Shown one piece after another: positions 61,301-64,000 of a stretch of DNA of 64,000 nt (its first letter is position 1; every line of letters starts with the position of its first letter). A program made the translations under genes and the position numbers. Source of the DNA: Parus major (taxonomy: Eukaryota > Chordata > Aves > Passeriformes > Paridae). The notes under the pieces were generated by a model, which worked only from the letters and a program-made list of their open reading frames with translations, searched no databases and was not told where the DNA came from. Location of the stretch: the NCBI RefSeq assembly GCF_001522545.3, contig NC_031768.1:111171212-111235211 (forward strand), given 5' to 3'.

Positions 61301-64000
61301 CACTAATGTAAATAACTCACTGGAGCAGCTATTTTGTTTGTTCTGCTTGGAGTAAAAATAAGGAATTAACACGGCTGCCTTGACAGGGTCTCCTCATCCA
61401 GTCCCTTCCCTGCTCCTCCCTGACCCACAGCTTTGCTCTTGTCCCTTGCCTACCCTGGCTCCAGCTTCTATTTCCCTTCAGTTGCTCAGGGAGGACAGAG
61501 ATAATCCTCAGAAGGGAAAGCTCATTTATAACTGTAATTACAGCCCACTGGGAGAGGCACAGAACCTGTCTAGGCTCTTGGCGTCTTTCAGAGCTGCAGC
61601 AAGCACTAAGGGGAACGTTTTCCTCTGTAAATGAGAGAAGAATCTGAAATCCTCTTTGGAGAGGACATCATTCCCTCTGTTAGGGTGATTGCTTGACCAG
61701 ACTGTGCCCCTGCATTATGCTTATTCTCACATCATTCCATGAGCTTCAGAGAAGGCAGCTATTACACTAATTTAATTGCACACAGAGTCCTCTTGCAGAA
61801 CCAGCCACTTGTGAAATGACTAGAAGAAACAGATTTCTTTTATACTGTTGAGCAGTCCAGTTTGGTTCATCTCTGACTTCCCAAACTTCTGCTAAACTGG
61901 CTGTGGCCACAATGGGGAAACAGAGATCAGGCACTTTCCTGTGCTAAAATCTGTGATCACTGCACTGGGGGTGATGTGGGGGGAGAAGAGTGGAGCCCAT
62001 TACCATTCAATAAAATCTGTGTCTTTACATTTCCAGGATCACCTTTCTAATCTTCAGAATTACATCCAGCAGGAAAACCCTGCACAGCTCAAGCCTTGCC
62101 CTCATATTTACTTTTTAAAAAACAAATATGACCTTTCCAATATTAAAAGATTCTAGGAAAAAACAGTGTCCTTTTCAATTTTTTTTACTTTTTTTTTTTG
62201 TTAATAAAAGTATCTTTTGGATCACCCCATACATTTTACATGACCCTGAAATCAGCTTGTACCTCAGAGGAGCAATCATTTTGCCAATGTTCTTCACAAG
62301 ACACTATTTTTAAACACTGCATTTCAAAAACATCCAGTATTTCTGCTGACACAGGGCAGGGCTTTTTGGGTGGTTTCCTCACCTCCCAGTATCATCAGCT
62401 GAAGGATCAATACTTCCAGCCATCCCACCAGAGACCCTGGTCAGACTTCACCTTGACAGAACAATCTCATCTGGGACCATGGCTGTGGAACAACACCTGG
62501 GGCTAAGGTGGCTCTGGGGGTGTCTTGGCATCATCTATCACAAATCTGGAGAATATCTTCATTTTGGACATCTATAACTGTATAAACTCTTTTCCAACTA
62601 TCACATCACCACAGAGGTGTTTAGATGTGATGCTGTATCAGTAAATTCCACAGTTTTGCCTCTCTGAGTGTTCCTCAGGTAATTTTCCTCACGTTCACCG
62701 TAATTTCTTCCCTCCACTTTGTAATCTCTGTGTGAGAATATAGTTCTGCATCTGACAGAAAAATGAAGAGCACAGAGCCCTGTGCAGGTGAGCAAGGAGT
62801 TAAAGGGGGCAAGTACATCCCTAAGAGAAAGTCTCCAAAACCTGGTTGTTGTAATATCAATTCCACACTGTAAGAATATGCAAATTCACAGTAGATGTCC
62901 TTAAAGAAAACACAAGCTACTGGAAAGTCTGCTGTTGTTGCATGGCTGCAGATAAAAGCAGAAAATAAGACTATTACATTATGTTTTCAAAACCAGGGAT
63001 TTGAAAATTTCATATAATGATAAACTTAATGTCCCTTGTTTTGTTAGACATTTCAAAAGATGACAAAAATCCTGTTCACGAGTGATGATTTGGCCTTAAA
63101 GGTAAAATTCTCTCCCTATATGAAAACATTCTGCAATTTTTCCTCACAATTTCCTCCTTTCCCATTGATTCAAAGCAAGAACATTATGTAAATTAATATT
63201 CAGGGACTTAAGATCTGCTTCTTACAGGGTTTTAATGCTTTTTTTTTTCAGATAAACGTTGCTTTGTCAGCTAAAAAAAAAAAAATCATGTTTCCTAAGC
63301 TAATTGAACTTCAGAATAGTATAATTATTCAACTGTCAAAGTAACTTGAAGTTTAAATTATCACCTTTTAAAATGTCCAAAATTATTTGAACACTAGAAA
63401 GCACGTGCATGTGTAACATTAGGTCATCTTAAGCACTTCTCCATTTCCATTTTAAGGCTCCTTTCATTAGTTTTGATTGTTGCAATGTTTCCATGCACTT
63501 CTGGGCTGTAGCTGTTTTAAAAACTGAATTTCATTCATCCACTACAGGAGCTTTTAATGTCCAGTCATGTTAACAAGGGGTTGGGTTGTTCTGGCACCCT
63601 GATAATTGTGTGTTTATCTACTTGTGAGAGACTGAGTAGGACGTAAGGACATCATTAAAGCAACTAAGGATTTAAAAATAAAACCCCAGACTCTTCAAGC
63701 CTAAAAAAAGAACTTAGAAATCAAAAAGGGAATTTGTTCACATATCTAGAAAATCTGCAGGATTCATCTCTCTGTTTGCAGCAAGTCCTCTGTAAAGCAG
63801 AGCTTTTACAGAATGGAAAGAACGAGTTCCATCCATTAGAAAGATGATTAGATGCTTTTTCCATGCTGAAAACAAATGAGCAAATAGGAACTGAGAGCAA
63901 GTAGCACTCATGATATAATTGGTTTTCTAAGGTTTCCTTTTTAGACAAGTTTAGTGGAGATAAGCAAGGTCCTATCCTTCACTGGCAACACTGGGTTCTG
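58388..64000. other. Intergenic or intronic DNA, no gene seen
   Basis: Unique sequence to the window end, with an A-rich tract at 60869-60914 and T/A runs near 62180-62199, 63241-63249 and 63272-63284. The stretch 61190-61340 looks like possible conserved non-coding DNA. Open frames reach 115 codons (59635-59982) and match nothing I know. No element end or RNA gene seen. Confidence 0.5.
60869..60914. repeat. A-rich low-complexity tract
   Basis: A runs of 5-11 bases split by single T or G. No retroposon body recognised to its left. Confidence 0.85.

Noticed and set aside
1..64000. CRISPR arrays, bacterial operons, phage or integrative elements
   Set aside because: No spaced identical repeats, no dense same-strand coding and clear bird retrotransposons; the DNA is eukaryotic nuclear.

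Overview
The window looks like 64 kb of vertebrate, most probably avian, nuclear DNA with no gene that I can support. The case for a bird rests on three fragments of CR1, the dominant bird LINE (about 2215-2487, 25310-25515 and 43731-43885). Two of them carry the typical CR1 3'-end wording (GGTTGGAAGGGAC or its complement GTCACTTCCAACC, and ATTCTATGA). There is also one solo LTR, and the overall interspersed-repeat density is low. The base composition is AT-rich and CpG-poor, with short mononucleotide and dinucleotide tracts, which fits intergenic or deep-intronic sequence. The choice of a songbird over another bird is only a guess from the look of the LTR.

Layout: 1-2.2 kb is unique sequence, followed by a CR1 3' end on the plus strand. 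2.5-20.1 kb is unique sequence with simple repeats and two GC-richer patches (about 15.65-15.95 and 19.6-20.1 kb). 20.11-20.65 kb is a solo LTR (TG...CA ends, 5-bp target duplications AACCC), probably on the minus strand. 20.65-25.3 kb is unique sequence, followed by a CR1 3' end on the minus strand. 25.6-43.7 kb is unique AT-rich sequence with a homeodomain-like TAATTA palindrome cluster at 40.1 kb and a GC/CpG-richer block at 40.5-41.2 kb. An internal CR1 piece lies at 43.7-43.9 kb. 43.9-64 kb is unique sequence with two small degenerate tandem repeats, an almost pure A/T block at 58.3 kb and poly-A or poly-T tracts.

Open frames: every frame over 60 codons was considered. None shows a recognisable domain, a signal or membrane plan, or an exon chain with agreeing splice sites. 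The longest (204 codons, 17949-18563) is about what chance allows in 64 kb read in six frames. No tRNA, rRNA, known microRNA, CRISPR array or bacterial-style operon was seen. I did not find a new biological system. The observations most worth checking are the dated LTR insertion facing a GC-rich block, the palindromic TAATTA cluster, and several stretches whose texture suggests conserved non-coding enhancers. The last can only be settled by alignment to other genomes.
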